In this document: positions 19,556 through 27,459 of the stretch, in pieces
Layout: the number at the start of each line of letters is the position of its first letter
Numbering within the stretch: the first letter of the stretch is position 1
Assembly: GCA_020638495.1 (NCBI GenBank)
Contig: JACKIN010000004.1
Location: 239,272 to 303,271 of the forward strand
DNA: 64,000 bases
Direction: 5' to 3'
DNA from: Geminicoccaceae bacterium
Lineage (GTDB): Bacteria > Pseudomonadota > Alphaproteobacteria > Geminicoccales > Geminicoccaceae
Notes under the pieces: model-generated
Seen by the model: only the letters and a program-made list of their open reading frames with translations
What the model was told of the DNA's origin: nothing
Database searches by the model: none
Translations under genes and position numbers: made by a program

Positions 19556-20032
19556 CTAGCTATGGTTGATGAGCCGCGCCAGCCGGTCCGCCCAGGCGGC
19601 GTCGCCGCAAAGCTGCAGGACGCGCGCCTCGCCCTGGCCGATGGCGATCTTGAGCGTGAGGCTGCTCGCCGGGAACCAGCCCGGCCCGGCCCGCTCCGGC
19701 CATTCGACGAGCAAGAGCACTTGCCCGAGCGCGTCGTCGAGACCGAGCTCGACCAGCTCGTCGGCGCCGTTCAGCCGGTAGAGGTCGGCATGCAGGATGC
19801 CGCCCTGCGGTGCGGTGTAGTGCTGCACCAGCGTGTAGGTCGGGGACGGCACCTCGACGGCGGCGCCCATCAGCTCCTGGATGATCGCCCGGGCGATCTC
19901 GCTCTTGCCGGCGCCGAGGTCGCCTTCCAGGAGCAGCGTGTCGCCGGCGCGGAGCACGCCCGCCAGCCGACGCGCGAACACCAGGGTGGCGTCGCGCGTC
20001 GCGCAGGCGAGCTCGTGCCGGAGACCCGGCAA
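19556..20032 (-). CDS. tsaE: tRNA threonylcarbamoyladenosine biosynthesis ATPase TsaE
   Basis: This small P-loop ATPase of about 158 residues is required, with TsaD and TsaB, for the t6A37 modification of ANN-reading tRNAs. The Walker A segment LLLEGDLGAGKSEIARAI, the family motif VPSPTYTLVQHY, and ILHADLYRL with VLLLVEWPERAG follow in the normal order. No ATG or GTG is placed well; I take the TTG at 20032, 6 bases inside the ahcY stop region, but it lacks a clear ribosome-binding site. It sits between ahcY and addB. Confidence 0.92.
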   Translation of the reverse strand: MPGLRHELACATRDATLVFARRLAGVLRAGDTLLLEGDLGAGKSEIARAIIQELMGAAVEVPSPTYTLVQHYTAPQGGILHADLYRLNGADELVELGLDDALGQVLLLVEWPERAGPGWFPASSLTLKIAIGQGEARVLQLCGDAAWADRLARLINHS

Positions 20033-20037
20033 AGGTG

Positions 20038-21333
20038 TCAGTAGCGGTACTGCTCGGCCTTGAACGGGCCCTGCGGCTGCACGCCGATATAGGCCGCCTG
20101 GTCGGCCGAGAGCCTGGTGAGCTGCACCCCGAGCTTGTCGAGATGCAGGGCCGCCACCTTCTCGTCGAGGTGCTTGGGCAGCACGTAGACCTTGTTCTCG
20201 TAACGGCCGGTGTTGGTCCAGAGCTCGATCTGCGCCAGCACCTGGTTGGTGAAGGAGGCGCTCATGACGAAGCTCGGATGGCCGGTGCCGCAGCCCAGAT
20301 TGACCAGCCGGCCCTTGGCCAGGAGCAGGATCTGCTTGCCGTCCGGGAACTCGATCTGGTCGACCTGCGGCTTGATCTCGGTCCACTTGAGGTTCTTCAG
20401 GTCGGCGACGCGGATCTCGTTGTCGAAATGGCCGATGTTGCAGACGATGGCCCCGTCCTTCATCGCCCGCATGTGGTCGAGGGTGATGATGTCCTTGTTG
20501 CCGGTGGCGGTGACGAAGATGTCGGCGCGGGTCGCCGCCTCCTCCATGGTCACCACCTCGTAGCCGTCCATCGCCGCCTGGAGCGCGCAGATCGGGTCGA
20601 TCTCGGTGACCATCACCCGGGCCCCGGCGTGACGCAGGCTCTCGGCGGAGCCCTTGCCGACATCGCCGTAGCCGGCGACCACGGCGACCTTGCCCGCCAT
20701 CATCACGTCGGTGGCGCGGCGGATGCCGTCGACCAGGCTCTCGCGGCAGCCGTACTTGTTGTCGAACTTCGACTTGGTGACGCTGTCGTTGACGTTGATG
20801 GCCGGGCACATGAGCTTGCCCTTCCTGGCCATGTCGTAGAGCCGGAGCACGCCGGTCGTCGTTTCCTCCGAGATGCCCTTCACCGCCTTCATCAGGTCGG
20901 GATGCTTCTCGTGCATGACCAGCGTCAGGTCGCCGCCGTCATCGAGGATCATGTTCGGAGTCCAGCCGTCCGGCCCCTCGATCGTCTGCTCGATGCACCA
21001 CTCGTACTCCTCCTCGGTCTCGCCCTTCCAGGCGAAGACCGGGATGCCGCTGTCGGCGATGGCCGCCGCGGCATGGTCCTGAGTCGAGAAGATGTTGCAG
21101 GACGACCAGCGGACCGTCGCCCCCAGATGGACGAGGGTGCGGATCAGCACCGCGGTCTGGATGGTCATGTGCAGGCAGCCGACGATGCGCGCGCCCTCGA
21201 GCGGCTGGCTGTCGCCATACTCGTCGCGCAGCGCCATCAGGCCCGGCATCTCCTTCTCGGCGATCGCGATCTCGCGATGGCCCCAGCCGGCGAGGCCGAT
21301 ATCGGCCACTTTGAAATCGGTGAATTGGCTCAT
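20038..21333 (-). CDS. ahcY: adenosylhomocysteinase (S-adenosyl-L-homocysteine hydrolase)
   Basis: The 431-residue enzyme splits SAH into adenosine and homocysteine and so relieves inhibition of methyltransferases. The NAD-binding motif VAGYGDVGKGSAESL, the active-site stretch FDNKYGCRESLVDGI and the C-terminal FKAEQYRY signature, which reaches into the NAD site of the partner subunit, are all present. The start ATG 21333 (MSQFTDFKVADI) is conserved; the frame is open 17 codons further. Its linkage to the PTS genes is the standard alphaproteobacterial arrangement. I looked for a SAH or SAM riboswitch in the 114 bases before it and saw none. Confidence 0.97.
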   Translation of the reverse strand: MSQFTDFKVADIGLAGWGHREIAIAEKEMPGLMALRDEYGDSQPLEGARIVGCLHMTIQTAVLIRTLVHLGATVRWSSCNIFSTQDHAAAAIADSGIPVFAWKGETEEEYEWCIEQTIEGPDGWTPNMILDDGGDLTLVMHEKHPDLMKAVKGISEETTTGVLRLYDMARKGKLMCPAINVNDSVTKSKFDNKYGCRESLVDGIRRATDVMMAGKVAVVAGYGDVGKGSAESLRHAGARVMVTEIDPICALQAAMDGYEVVTMEEAATRADIFVTATGNKDIITLDHMRAMKDGAIVCNIGHFDNEIRVADLKNLKWTEIKPQVDQIEFPDGKQILLLAKGRLVNLGCGTGHPSFVMSASFTNQVLAQIELWTNTGRYENKVYVLPKHLDEKVAALHLDKLGVQLTRLSADQAAYIGVQPQGPFKAEQYRY

Positions 21334-21447
21334 GTGTTCAGGTCTTTCCGGTGACTGTCCAAGGCCCAATTGGGGGCATGGCACGAGAATGCGAGCCCGC
21401 CGGAGCGAAACACGCAGCTTTGTCCCGCGGCATGGCCACAGTCGGGC

Positions 21448-21738
21448 TCAATCGCTTTCGTCGAAGCCGCGCTCCACCAGGCCGACAAGGGCGGCGATGG
21501 CCGCCTCGGCGTCGCGCCCGCGCGCTTCTAGCATCAGTGTCGAGCCGCGACCAGCCGCCAGCATCATCAGTCCGAGGATGGAAGTCGCCGGCACCTGCAT
21601 CCCGTCCTTCTCGACCAGCACCTGGGCGTCATGCTCGCCGGCGAGGCGCACGAGCTTCGCGGCGGCGCGGGCATGCAGGCCGCGTGCGTTGACGATGGTG
21701 CAGCTCTGTCGCCATGCATCCGGCACGGCGTCGCTCAA
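21448..21738 (-). CDS. ptsH: HPr phosphocarrier protein
   Basis: A 96-residue HPr of the regulatory phosphotransferase system. The phosphorylatable histidine is His22 in NARGLHARAAAKL, and the serine kinase target is Ser53 in ATSILGLMML, both intact. The presence of the Ser site fits the HPr kinase gene encoded three genes upstream in the same operon. HPr is expected to pass phosphate from EI (not in this window) to EIIA-Man and EIIA-Ntr. The start overlaps the EIIA stop in ATGA form. Confidence 0.96.
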   Translation of the reverse strand: MSDAVPDAWRQSCTIVNARGLHARAAAKLVRLAGEHDAQVLVEKDGMQVPATSILGLMMLAAGRGSTLMLEARGRDAEAAIAALVGLVERGFDESD

Positions 21739-22151
21739 CCCGCCGTGGCCTTGCCCGGCGCCAGGAGCCGGCTCGCCACGTTGATGTACTTGCGCCCGGC
21801 GTCCTGGGCGGCTTCGACGGCCGACTCGAGATCGCCCTGGTCGCGCACGCCGGCGAGCTTGATGAGCATCGGCAGGTTGACCCCGGCGATCACCTCGACT
21901 CCCGGGCGCTCGAGCGTCGAGATGGCGAGGTTGGAGGGCGTGCCGCCGAACATGTCGGTGAGGATGATGACGCCCTTGCCGGTATCCATCGCCTCGACCG
22001 CGGCGACGATGTCCTGCCGGCGCTGCTCGATGTCGTCGTCGGCGCCGATGCTGATCGCCGCAATCTGCGACTGCGGGCCCACGACATGCTGCATGGCCGC
22101 GGCGAATTCCTCCGCCAGCCGGCCATGCGTCACCAGTACCAAGCCGATCAT
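21735..22151 (-). CDS. PTS EIIA component, mannose family
   Basis: This 138-residue EIIA domain has its active histidine at position 9 in VLVTHGRLAEEF, and the family stretch IILTDMFGGTPSNLAI near residue 65. No EIIB, EIIC or EIID genes accompany it, so it should serve regulation rather than sugar transport, as in other alphaproteobacteria with a carbohydrate-free PTS. The start ATG 22151 is the obvious one; the frame is open upstream without family content. It follows rapZ with 19 bases between. Confidence 0.95.
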   Translation of the reverse strand: MIGLVLVTHGRLAEEFAAAMQHVVGPQSQIAAISIGADDDIEQRRQDIVAAVEAMDTGKGVIILTDMFGGTPSNLAISTLERPGVEVIAGVNLPMLIKLAGVRDQGDLESAVEAAQDAGRKYINVASRLLAPGKATAG

Positions 22152-22170
22152 CGTCCCCCGCCGCCCTGTC

Positions 22171-23157
22171 TCACGCGCCGCCAGAGGCGCCGGTGCCGCG
22201 TCCGAAGGCGACGCCGGTGCCAACACCCGGCGTCGCAGCGCCGGGTGCCGTGGCCGGCACCTCGCCCGGCGCCGCCAGCTCGCGGTGCGAGGTGCTTACC
22301 TCGTATCCCGCCCGACGCAAAGTGTCGGCCAGAAGCACGGTCACGAAAACCGACCGGTGCTGGCCGCCGGTGCAGCCGATGGCAATGGTCAGATAGCTCT
22401 TGCCCTCGGCCCGATAGCGCGGCAGCAGCGGCATCACCAACGCCTCCAGCCGTGCCATGAACGTGTCGAAGCCGGGGTCGGAGCGGATATGCGCCTGGAC
22501 AGCTGGGTCGAGGCCCGTCAAGGGCTTGAGCCCTGCCACATAATGCGGGTTCTGAAGAAAACGCACATCGAGCACGAGATCGGCCTCACGTGGCAGGCCA
22601 CGCCGATAGGCGAAGGAGACGAGGCTCACCATGAGCCCGGGCGCATCCCCGGCCTGGGGAAAATGCCCGGCGAGGAGGCGGTGGAGCTCGGGCAGGCTGA
22701 GCTGGGTGGTGTCGATCACCTCGTCGGCGGCCGCCCGAAGAGGGGCGAGGAGCGCCCGCTCGGCGGCGATGCCGTCCTGCACCGGCCGATCGGCCGCGAG
22801 CGGATGGCGCCGACGGGTCTCGGTGAAGCGGCGCTGCAGCGCCTCGTCGTCGCAGTCGCAGAAGAGGAGCGTCACCGCGACGTCGGGGTTGGCGTCGGCG
22901 AGCCCCTCGACCAGCTCGACCAGGCGGCGCGGGTCGAAGGCGCGGGTGCGGCTGTCGATGCCGATGGCCAGGTCGCGCTCGAGCCCCTCCTCGAGCCTGA
23001 GGAAGCGCTCGATCAGGGGAATCGGCAGGTTGTCGATCGCCTCGAAGCCCTGATCCTCGAGCCTTTTCAAGGCACTGGTGCGACCGGCCCCGGCCATGCC
23101 GGTAACGATCACCAGCCGCCGCCGGCTGATGGTGCTGCTGCCGGCCGGGGTGCTCAA
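22171..23157 (-). CDS. rapZ: RNase adapter RapZ (P-loop nucleotide-binding protein)
   Basis: The family binds nucleotides and, in enterobacteria, the sRNA GlmZ to steer RNase E cleavage; in alphaproteobacteria the target is not settled. The 328-residue product has Walker A VTGMAGAGRTSAL (about 19-30), FEAIDNLPIPLIERF, DVRFLQNPHYV and the C-terminal motif IGCTGGQHRSVFV. The start is a TTG at 23157 whose last two bases form the hprK TGA stop (TTGA overlap); no other start fits the conserved N-terminus LVIVTGMAG. The last 35 residues are Gly/Ala/Pro-rich and not conserved. Confidence 0.94.
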   Translation of the reverse strand: MSTPAGSSTISRRRLVIVTGMAGAGRTSALKRLEDQGFEAIDNLPIPLIERFLRLEEGLERDLAIGIDSRTRAFDPRRLVELVEGLADANPDVAVTLLFCDCDDEALQRRFTETRRRHPLAADRPVQDGIAAERALLAPLRAAADEVIDTTQLSLPELHRLLAGHFPQAGDAPGLMVSLVSFAYRRGLPREADLVLDVRFLQNPHYVAGLKPLTGLDPAVQAHIRSDPGFDTFMARLEALVMPLLPRYRAEGKSYLTIAIGCTGGQHRSVFVTVLLADTLRRAGYEVSTSHRELAAPGEVPATAPGAATPGVGTGVAFGRGTGASGGA

Positions 23158-23663
23158 GCGACCCGCTCCCCGGCGAGCAGCACGGCGAGCCTGGCCGTGG
23201 CCGAGGCGGCGAATGGCTCGAGGCGATAGAGCGGCAGGCGGCGGCCGCAATAGAGGGCGGTCGCCGGCGCGGGCAGCCGGTCCAGGGCGAGGGTCGCGTC
23301 GGCCACCAGATCGAGGCACAGATCGAGCCGGGTCCGGGCGAGCGCCGGCTGCCGGAAGATGCCCTGGCCGCGCAGCTCGATCAGCCCGGGCTCGCCGGGC
23401 GACCGGGCCATCAACCGACCAGCGGCGTCGAGCCCGATCCGGACGAGATCATCCGCGACCAGCAGCGCCCCGCGCTCGATCAGGCGGAGCGCCAGATCGC
23501 TCTTGCCGGCGCCCGACGGACCGCGCAGCAGGATGCCGTGCTCCTGCCAGCGAATCGCGGTGGCGTGGACGATCACGTCGCCGCTCTCGTCCTCGCCTTC
23601 GAGCACAGCCATGCCCGGGCCGTTCACCGGGCCGGCGGGCAGACCACGCGCATCAGCTCGCAT
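23154..23663 (-). CDS. hprK: HPr kinase/phosphorylase, short form (C-terminal catalytic domain only)
   Basis: It phosphorylates and dephosphorylates the regulatory serine of HPr. At 169 residues it is about half the length of the Firmicutes enzyme and lacks the N-terminal domain, as usual in alphaproteobacteria. The Walker A loop GPSGAGKSDLALRL lies at about 48-61, and the signature LIELRGQGIF follows near 95-104. I chose ATG 23663, which has GAAGG at suitable distance, over an ATG ten codons earlier. It is translationally coupled to rapZ. The adjacent ptsN gene is 106 bases upstream on the same strand. Confidence 0.93.
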   Translation of the reverse strand: MRADARGLPAGPVNGPGMAVLEGEDESGDVIVHATAIRWQEHGILLRGPSGAGKSDLALRLIERGALLVADDLVRIGLDAAGRLMARSPGEPGLIELRGQGIFRQPALARTRLDLCLDLVADATLALDRLPAPATALYCGRRLPLYRLEPFAASATARLAVLLAGERVA

Positions 23664-23769
23664 GGCGCGACCTTCGCCCTGGCTGCCGCGCATGGAATGG
23701 CCACGGGCACGGACAGCTCCCCCGCGGGCAGCGGCGAGCGGCAGTTGGCATCGGTGCTTGCGCCATCCG

Positions 23770-24237
23770 TCAGGCGGCCTGCGGCCGCCGCCGCCCGGTC
23801 AGGAGCTCGAAGGCGCGCCCCGGCTCCTCGACCTCGCGCAGCGCCCGGCAGAGCGCCTCGTCGCGGAACACCCGGGCGACCCGGGCGAGGGCCTTGAGAT
23901 GATCGGCCGCGGCAGCGGTCGGTGCCAGGAGAAGAAAAAGCAGGTCGACCGGCTCGTCGTCCAGGGCCTCGAAATCAACCGGCGGATCGAGGCGGGCGAA
24001 CATCCCGACCAGCCGGTCGAGGCCGTCGAGCTTGGCATGGGGAATGGCGAGACCGTCGCCGATGCCGGTGGTGCCGAGCTTCTCGCGCTCCAGGAGGGCG
24101 TCGAGCACCTTGGCGGGGTCTAGGCCCTCGTCGGCTGCCACCCGCTCGGCCAGAACCCGCAGCACCTGCCGCTTGCTGCCCGCTTTGAGCCCGAGCACCA
24201 CCGAGCCGGGTGGGAGCAAATCGGAGAGCTCGATCAT
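23770..24237 (-). CDS. ptsN: nitrogen-regulatory PTS protein EIIA-Ntr
   Basis: A 155-residue EIIA of the fructose/mannitol type that acts as a regulator, for instance of potassium uptake and nitrogen metabolism. The phosphorylation site is His67 in GLAIPHAKLDGL, preceded by EREKLGTTGIGDG, the standard EIIA-Ntr context. The start ATG 24237 gives MIELSDLLPPG, the usual beginning. It lies 262 bases after rpoN; a hibernation-factor gene (hpf) usually found between the two is not there. Confidence 0.95.
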   Translation of the reverse strand: MIELSDLLPPGSVVLGLKAGSKRQVLRVLAERVAADEGLDPAKVLDALLEREKLGTTGIGDGLAIPHAKLDGLDRLVGMFARLDPPVDFEALDDEPVDLLFLLLAPTAAAADHLKALARVARVFRDEALCRALREVEEPGRAFELLTGRRRPQAA

Positions 24238-24499
24238 TGCGATGCTTTCAAGGGCTGTCTGGCGCTCGGGAGCGGCCTCGGGAATCTGCCGGTCGATCGC
24301 CGGTGGCTGGCACGGCTGGCAGTGGCACGGCGGCCGATCGGCAAGACCCTTGCCGCGTCCACGAGCCGTCGCGGATTGTAGCACGGTCGGCCCGGCTGCG
24401 TCGCCGGGGTTGCCCCGGCTCGCCCGGTGCCGATCGGCCGCGGGCACCAGGGCGACAGGCTTGCCCCGGGGTCCCTGACGAAGCGGTTGGCCACGCCGC

Positions 24500-25927
24500 T
24501 CATCGACCCAGAGCCTTGCTGCGGCGACGCTGGGTCGAGGAGGCAATACCCAGCGATTCCCGATACTTGGCGACGGTGCGGCGGGCGATGGCGATGCCCA
24601 GCCCCTCGAGCCGGCCGACGATCTGGTCGTCGGAGAGCACCGCCTGGGGGTCCTCGTCGTGGATCAGCCGCTTGATCTGCAGGCGGATGACCTCGGCGCT
24701 GTGCTCCGCACCGCCGTCATTGCTGGCGATGGCGGTCGAGAAGAAATACTTGAGCGGGAAGGTGCCGTGCGGCGTCGCCACGTATTTCTGGCTGGTGGCC
24801 CGGCTCACCGTGCTCTCGTGCAGCCCGGTGGCCGCGGCGATATCGCGCAGGACGAGCGGCCGGAGCGCCCTCGGGCCGTCATCGAGAAACGCCCGCTGGC
24901 GGGCGAAAATGGCCCGGCTCACCTTGAGGATGGTGCGCGAGCGCTGGTCGAGCGCCCGGGCCAGCCAGGTGGCGTTCTGATAACGCTCGTTGACGAACTC
25001 GCGCTGCCGGAGATCGAGACCCGAGCGGGTCAGCTCGGCATGGTAGTCGCCGTGCACGACGAGCCGCGGCAGGGCCTCGGGGTTGAGCTCGATCCGCCAG
25101 GCATCGGGGCCGGTGCGATAGACCACGATGTCCGGCAGTAGCGTCACCTGGGGCTCGCTCGCGAAGGCATGGCCGGGGCGCGGGTCGAGCGCCTTGAGCT
25201 CGGCCACCATCTCCTCGAGGTCATCCCGGTCGACGCCGCAGAGGCGCTGCAGCGCCGGCCAGTCGGCCCGGGCCAGGAGCGGCAGGTTGTCGAGCAGCCG
25301 GCGCATCGCCGGGTCGAGCCGGTCCCGCTCGGCGAGCTGCAGCGCCAGGCATTCGGCGAGGTCGCGGCCGCCGATGCCGGTCGGCTCGCAGCGCTGCAGG
25401 AGGGCCCGGGCCGCCGCGACGCGCTCGATCCCCGCATGCGTCCGCTCGGCGATCAGCGCGTCCGGCTCGCGCAGGTAGCCCTCGTCGTCGACCCAGTCGC
25501 AGAGATCGAAGGCCAGCCGACGCAGCCCCGGGTCGGCGGTGAGCATGCCGATCTGGCGGCGCAGCTCGTCGCGGAGCGACGGCAGCTCGCTCAGCCGGGC
25601 CTCGAAGGAGCCCTGGCCGGCGGCATCGGGGTCGCGGCGCGGGCCGTGCAGCTGCTGGTCGAGGGCGCGGGGCGGGCGCGGCTGGTCCCAGTCGCCGGCA
25701 TTGTCCCGCTCCGGGCGGGCCGACGGCTGGGCGACCGGCGCCGGCGCCTGCTTCGGCGAGGCGGCGGTCTCGGCGATCTCGAGGAACGGGTTCTCCTCGG
25801 TCTCGCTGCGCAGCGTGCCGATGAGCTCGTGGTTCGAGAGCTGCAGAAGGCGAATCGCCTGCTGCAGCTGGGGGGTCAGGACCAGGCTTTGCGTTTGCCG
25901 GAGATCGAGACGAAGCCCGAGCGCCAC
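24500..25927 (-). CDS. rpoN: RNA polymerase sigma-54 factor
   Basis: The 475-residue sigma factor directs transcription of enhancer-dependent promoters. Region I is the Gln/Leu-rich N-terminus LRQTQSLVLTPQLQQAIRLL, which contacts activators. The core-binding region follows an acidic, low-complexity linker, and the DNA-binding domain ends in the RpoN box ARRTVAKYRE at about 448-457, with HESTVSRATSQKYVATPHG before it. The start codon is GTG at 25927, with GGAG 8 bases upstream. It lies 112 bases behind lptB in the widely conserved lptAB-rpoN order. Confidence 0.97.
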   Translation of the reverse strand: MALGLRLDLRQTQSLVLTPQLQQAIRLLQLSNHELIGTLRSETEENPFLEIAETAASPKQAPAPVAQPSARPERDNAGDWDQPRPPRALDQQLHGPRRDPDAAGQGSFEARLSELPSLRDELRRQIGMLTADPGLRRLAFDLCDWVDDEGYLREPDALIAERTHAGIERVAAARALLQRCEPTGIGGRDLAECLALQLAERDRLDPAMRRLLDNLPLLARADWPALQRLCGVDRDDLEEMVAELKALDPRPGHAFASEPQVTLLPDIVVYRTGPDAWRIELNPEALPRLVVHGDYHAELTRSGLDLRQREFVNERYQNATWLARALDQRSRTILKVSRAIFARQRAFLDDGPRALRPLVLRDIAAATGLHESTVSRATSQKYVATPHGTFPLKYFFSTAIASNDGGAEHSAEVIRLQIKRLIHDEDPQAVLSDDQIVGRLEGLGIAIARRTVAKYRESLGIASSTQRRRSKALGR

Positions 25928-26039
25928 GCGGTCAGCTCCGGCGGGCGGACGAGAGGCGAATCGACAGGCGGGCGGCGGTGGTTTTGGACGTCGTCAGCAT
26001 CGCCGGGTCAGCACCAGTCCGACAGGTCTGGGAGGTGGC

Positions 26040-26897
26040 TCATCGCTCGAAGCTGTCGCCTAGATAGACGCGCCGCACGGCCGGGTCGGCGACGATCTCC
26101 GCCGGAGCACCCTCCTTGATGACCACGCCATCGGCGAGAATGTAGGCCCGATCGATGATGTCGAGCGTGTCGCGCACATTGTGGTCGGTGATCAGGACGC
26201 CGATGCCGCGGTCCTTGAGATGACCGACGAGCTGGCGGATCTCGGCCACGTTCAGGGGATCGATGCCGGCGAGCGGCTCGTCGAGCAGGATGTAGCGGGG
26301 ATCGGAGGCCAAGGCCCGCGCGATCTCGCAACGCCGCCGCTCGCCGCCGGAAAGCGTGCTCGCCGGCGCGTCGCGCAGATGGGTCAGCCCGAACTCGCCG
26401 AGCAGCTCGTCGAGCCGGCGATGCCGGAGCGCCTTCTGGGGCACCGCCACCTCGAGCACGGCCCGGATGTTGTCCGCGACGCTGAGGCCGCGGAAGATCG
26501 AGGCCTCCTGCGGCAGATAGCCGATGCCGAGCCGGGCCCGGCGGTGCATCGGCAGGGCGGTGACGTCGACGGAATCGAGCAGGATCCGCCCGCCATCGGC
26601 AGCGACCAGGCCGGTCACCATGTAGAAGCTCGTGGTCTTGCCGGCGCCGTTCGGGCCGAGCAGCCCCACCGCCTCGCCCGGAATGATGCGAAAGCTGACG
26701 TCGCGCAGGACGACGCGCCCGCCATAGGCCTTCATCAGGCCGACCGCCTCGAGCCGGCCTGCCGGCAGGCGTGCCGGGGCCCGGGCGGCGCCATTCGCCT
26801 CGGGGACGTGGATCACCCCGGCTGCGGCGCCGGGCGGCTCGCTCTCCCGCGCACCCAACGGCCGCAAGCGGGGCGGGACATCGAGCTCGGCCGCCAT
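26040..26897 (-). CDS. lptB: LPS export ABC transporter ATP-binding protein LptB
   Basis: This 285-residue cytoplasmic ATPase powers LPS extraction by LptFG. Walker A is GLLGPNGAGKTTSFYMVTGL, the signature LSGGERRRCEIARALA, Walker B YILLDEPLAGIDPLNV, and the switch histidine LITDHNVRDTL. The first 45 or so residues before LEAVGLMKAYGG are Pro/Ala/Arg-rich, unlike the usual LptB that begins almost directly at the first strand. I take ATG 26897, 4 bases after the lptA stop; a GTG at 26909 would overlap that stop. The true start could be even further downstream, but there is no clear internal site. Confidence 0.95.
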   Translation of the reverse strand: MAAELDVPPRLRPLGARESEPPGAAAGVIHVPEANGAARAPARLPAGRLEAVGLMKAYGGRVVLRDVSFRIIPGEAVGLLGPNGAGKTTSFYMVTGLVAADGGRILLDSVDVTALPMHRRARLGIGYLPQEASIFRGLSVADNIRAVLEVAVPQKALRHRRLDELLGEFGLTHLRDAPASTLSGGERRRCEIARALASDPRYILLDEPLAGIDPLNVAEIRQLVGHLKDRGIGVLITDHNVRDTLDIIDRAYILADGVVIKEGAPAEIVADPAVRRVYLGDSFER

Positions 26898-26901
26898 GCG
26901 C

Positions 26902-27459
26902 CTAGCCACCGGCCGACGGCTGGAACAGCGCCCGCACCCGGCCCTTCGCCGAATCGGTCGTGCTCATCGTGGCGAGCTGGCGGGCGACGTCGATCTCCAG
27001 CCGGTCGCCGGTGACGACGTTCGCCTCGCGCGTCAGGACGACATTGCCGGTGAGCACGATCTCCCCACCGACCACATCGTAGTAGCCGCTGTCACCGGTC
27101 GCGGTCTCGCTCGGCGACGCGATGCTCACGTCGCCCTCGACCTCGATCCGGCGGATCGCCTGCTGCGGCGCCGCGTCGTTCTGGCCCTGCTGGTAGTAGA
27201 CGATCAGGCGCGCGGCGCTCAGGGCCAGCTCGCCCTGCTCGGCCACCACATTGCCCTCGAACACGGCGCGCCCGTCGGCCTGCTGGACCGTCAGCCGATC
27301 GGCGACGATCTCGATCGGCTGGCTGGTGTCATGGGCGCCGAGGCCGTTTTCTGCCTGGGCATGGGCGAGAGCCGGCAGCAGCGCCAGGCTTCCCGCGAGG
27401 GCGAGGCGTCGCCAGCCCGCCCGCCACTGTCCGTCCAGCCAGCGAAACCGGGCCGGCAT
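26902..27459 (-). CDS. lptA: LPS transport periplasmic protein LptA
   Basis: The 185-residue protein carries LPS across the periplasm as part of the beta-jellyroll bridge. A signal peptide with an Arg/Trp-rich start and hydrophobic core ends at LAHAQAEN (cleavage about residue 35). The OstA/LptA domain shows IEIVADRLTVQQADGRAVF and GDRLEIDVARQLATM. The start ATG shares one base with the kdsD stop (TGATG). The lptC gene, which normally lies directly upstream, is missing here. Confidence 0.92.
   Translation of the reverse strand: MPARFRWLDGQWRAGWRRLALAGSLALLPALAHAQAENGLGAHDTSQPIEIVADRLTVQQADGRAVFEGNVVAEQGELALSAARLIVYYQQGQNDAAPQQAIRRIEVEGDVSIASPSETATGDSGYYDVVGGEIVLTGNVVLTREANVVTGDRLEIDVARQLATMSTTDSAKGRVRALFQPSAGG

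Noticed and set aside
21334..21447. SAH or SAM riboswitch in front of ahcY
   Set aside because: The conserved core and paired elements of known SAH and SAM classes could not be found in these bases; ahcY is probably read through from ptsH.
24238..24499. A short hpf gene between rpoN and ptsN
   Set aside because: No frame with the ribosome-binding S30AE pattern exists; the space has only a GC hairpin and low-information sequence.
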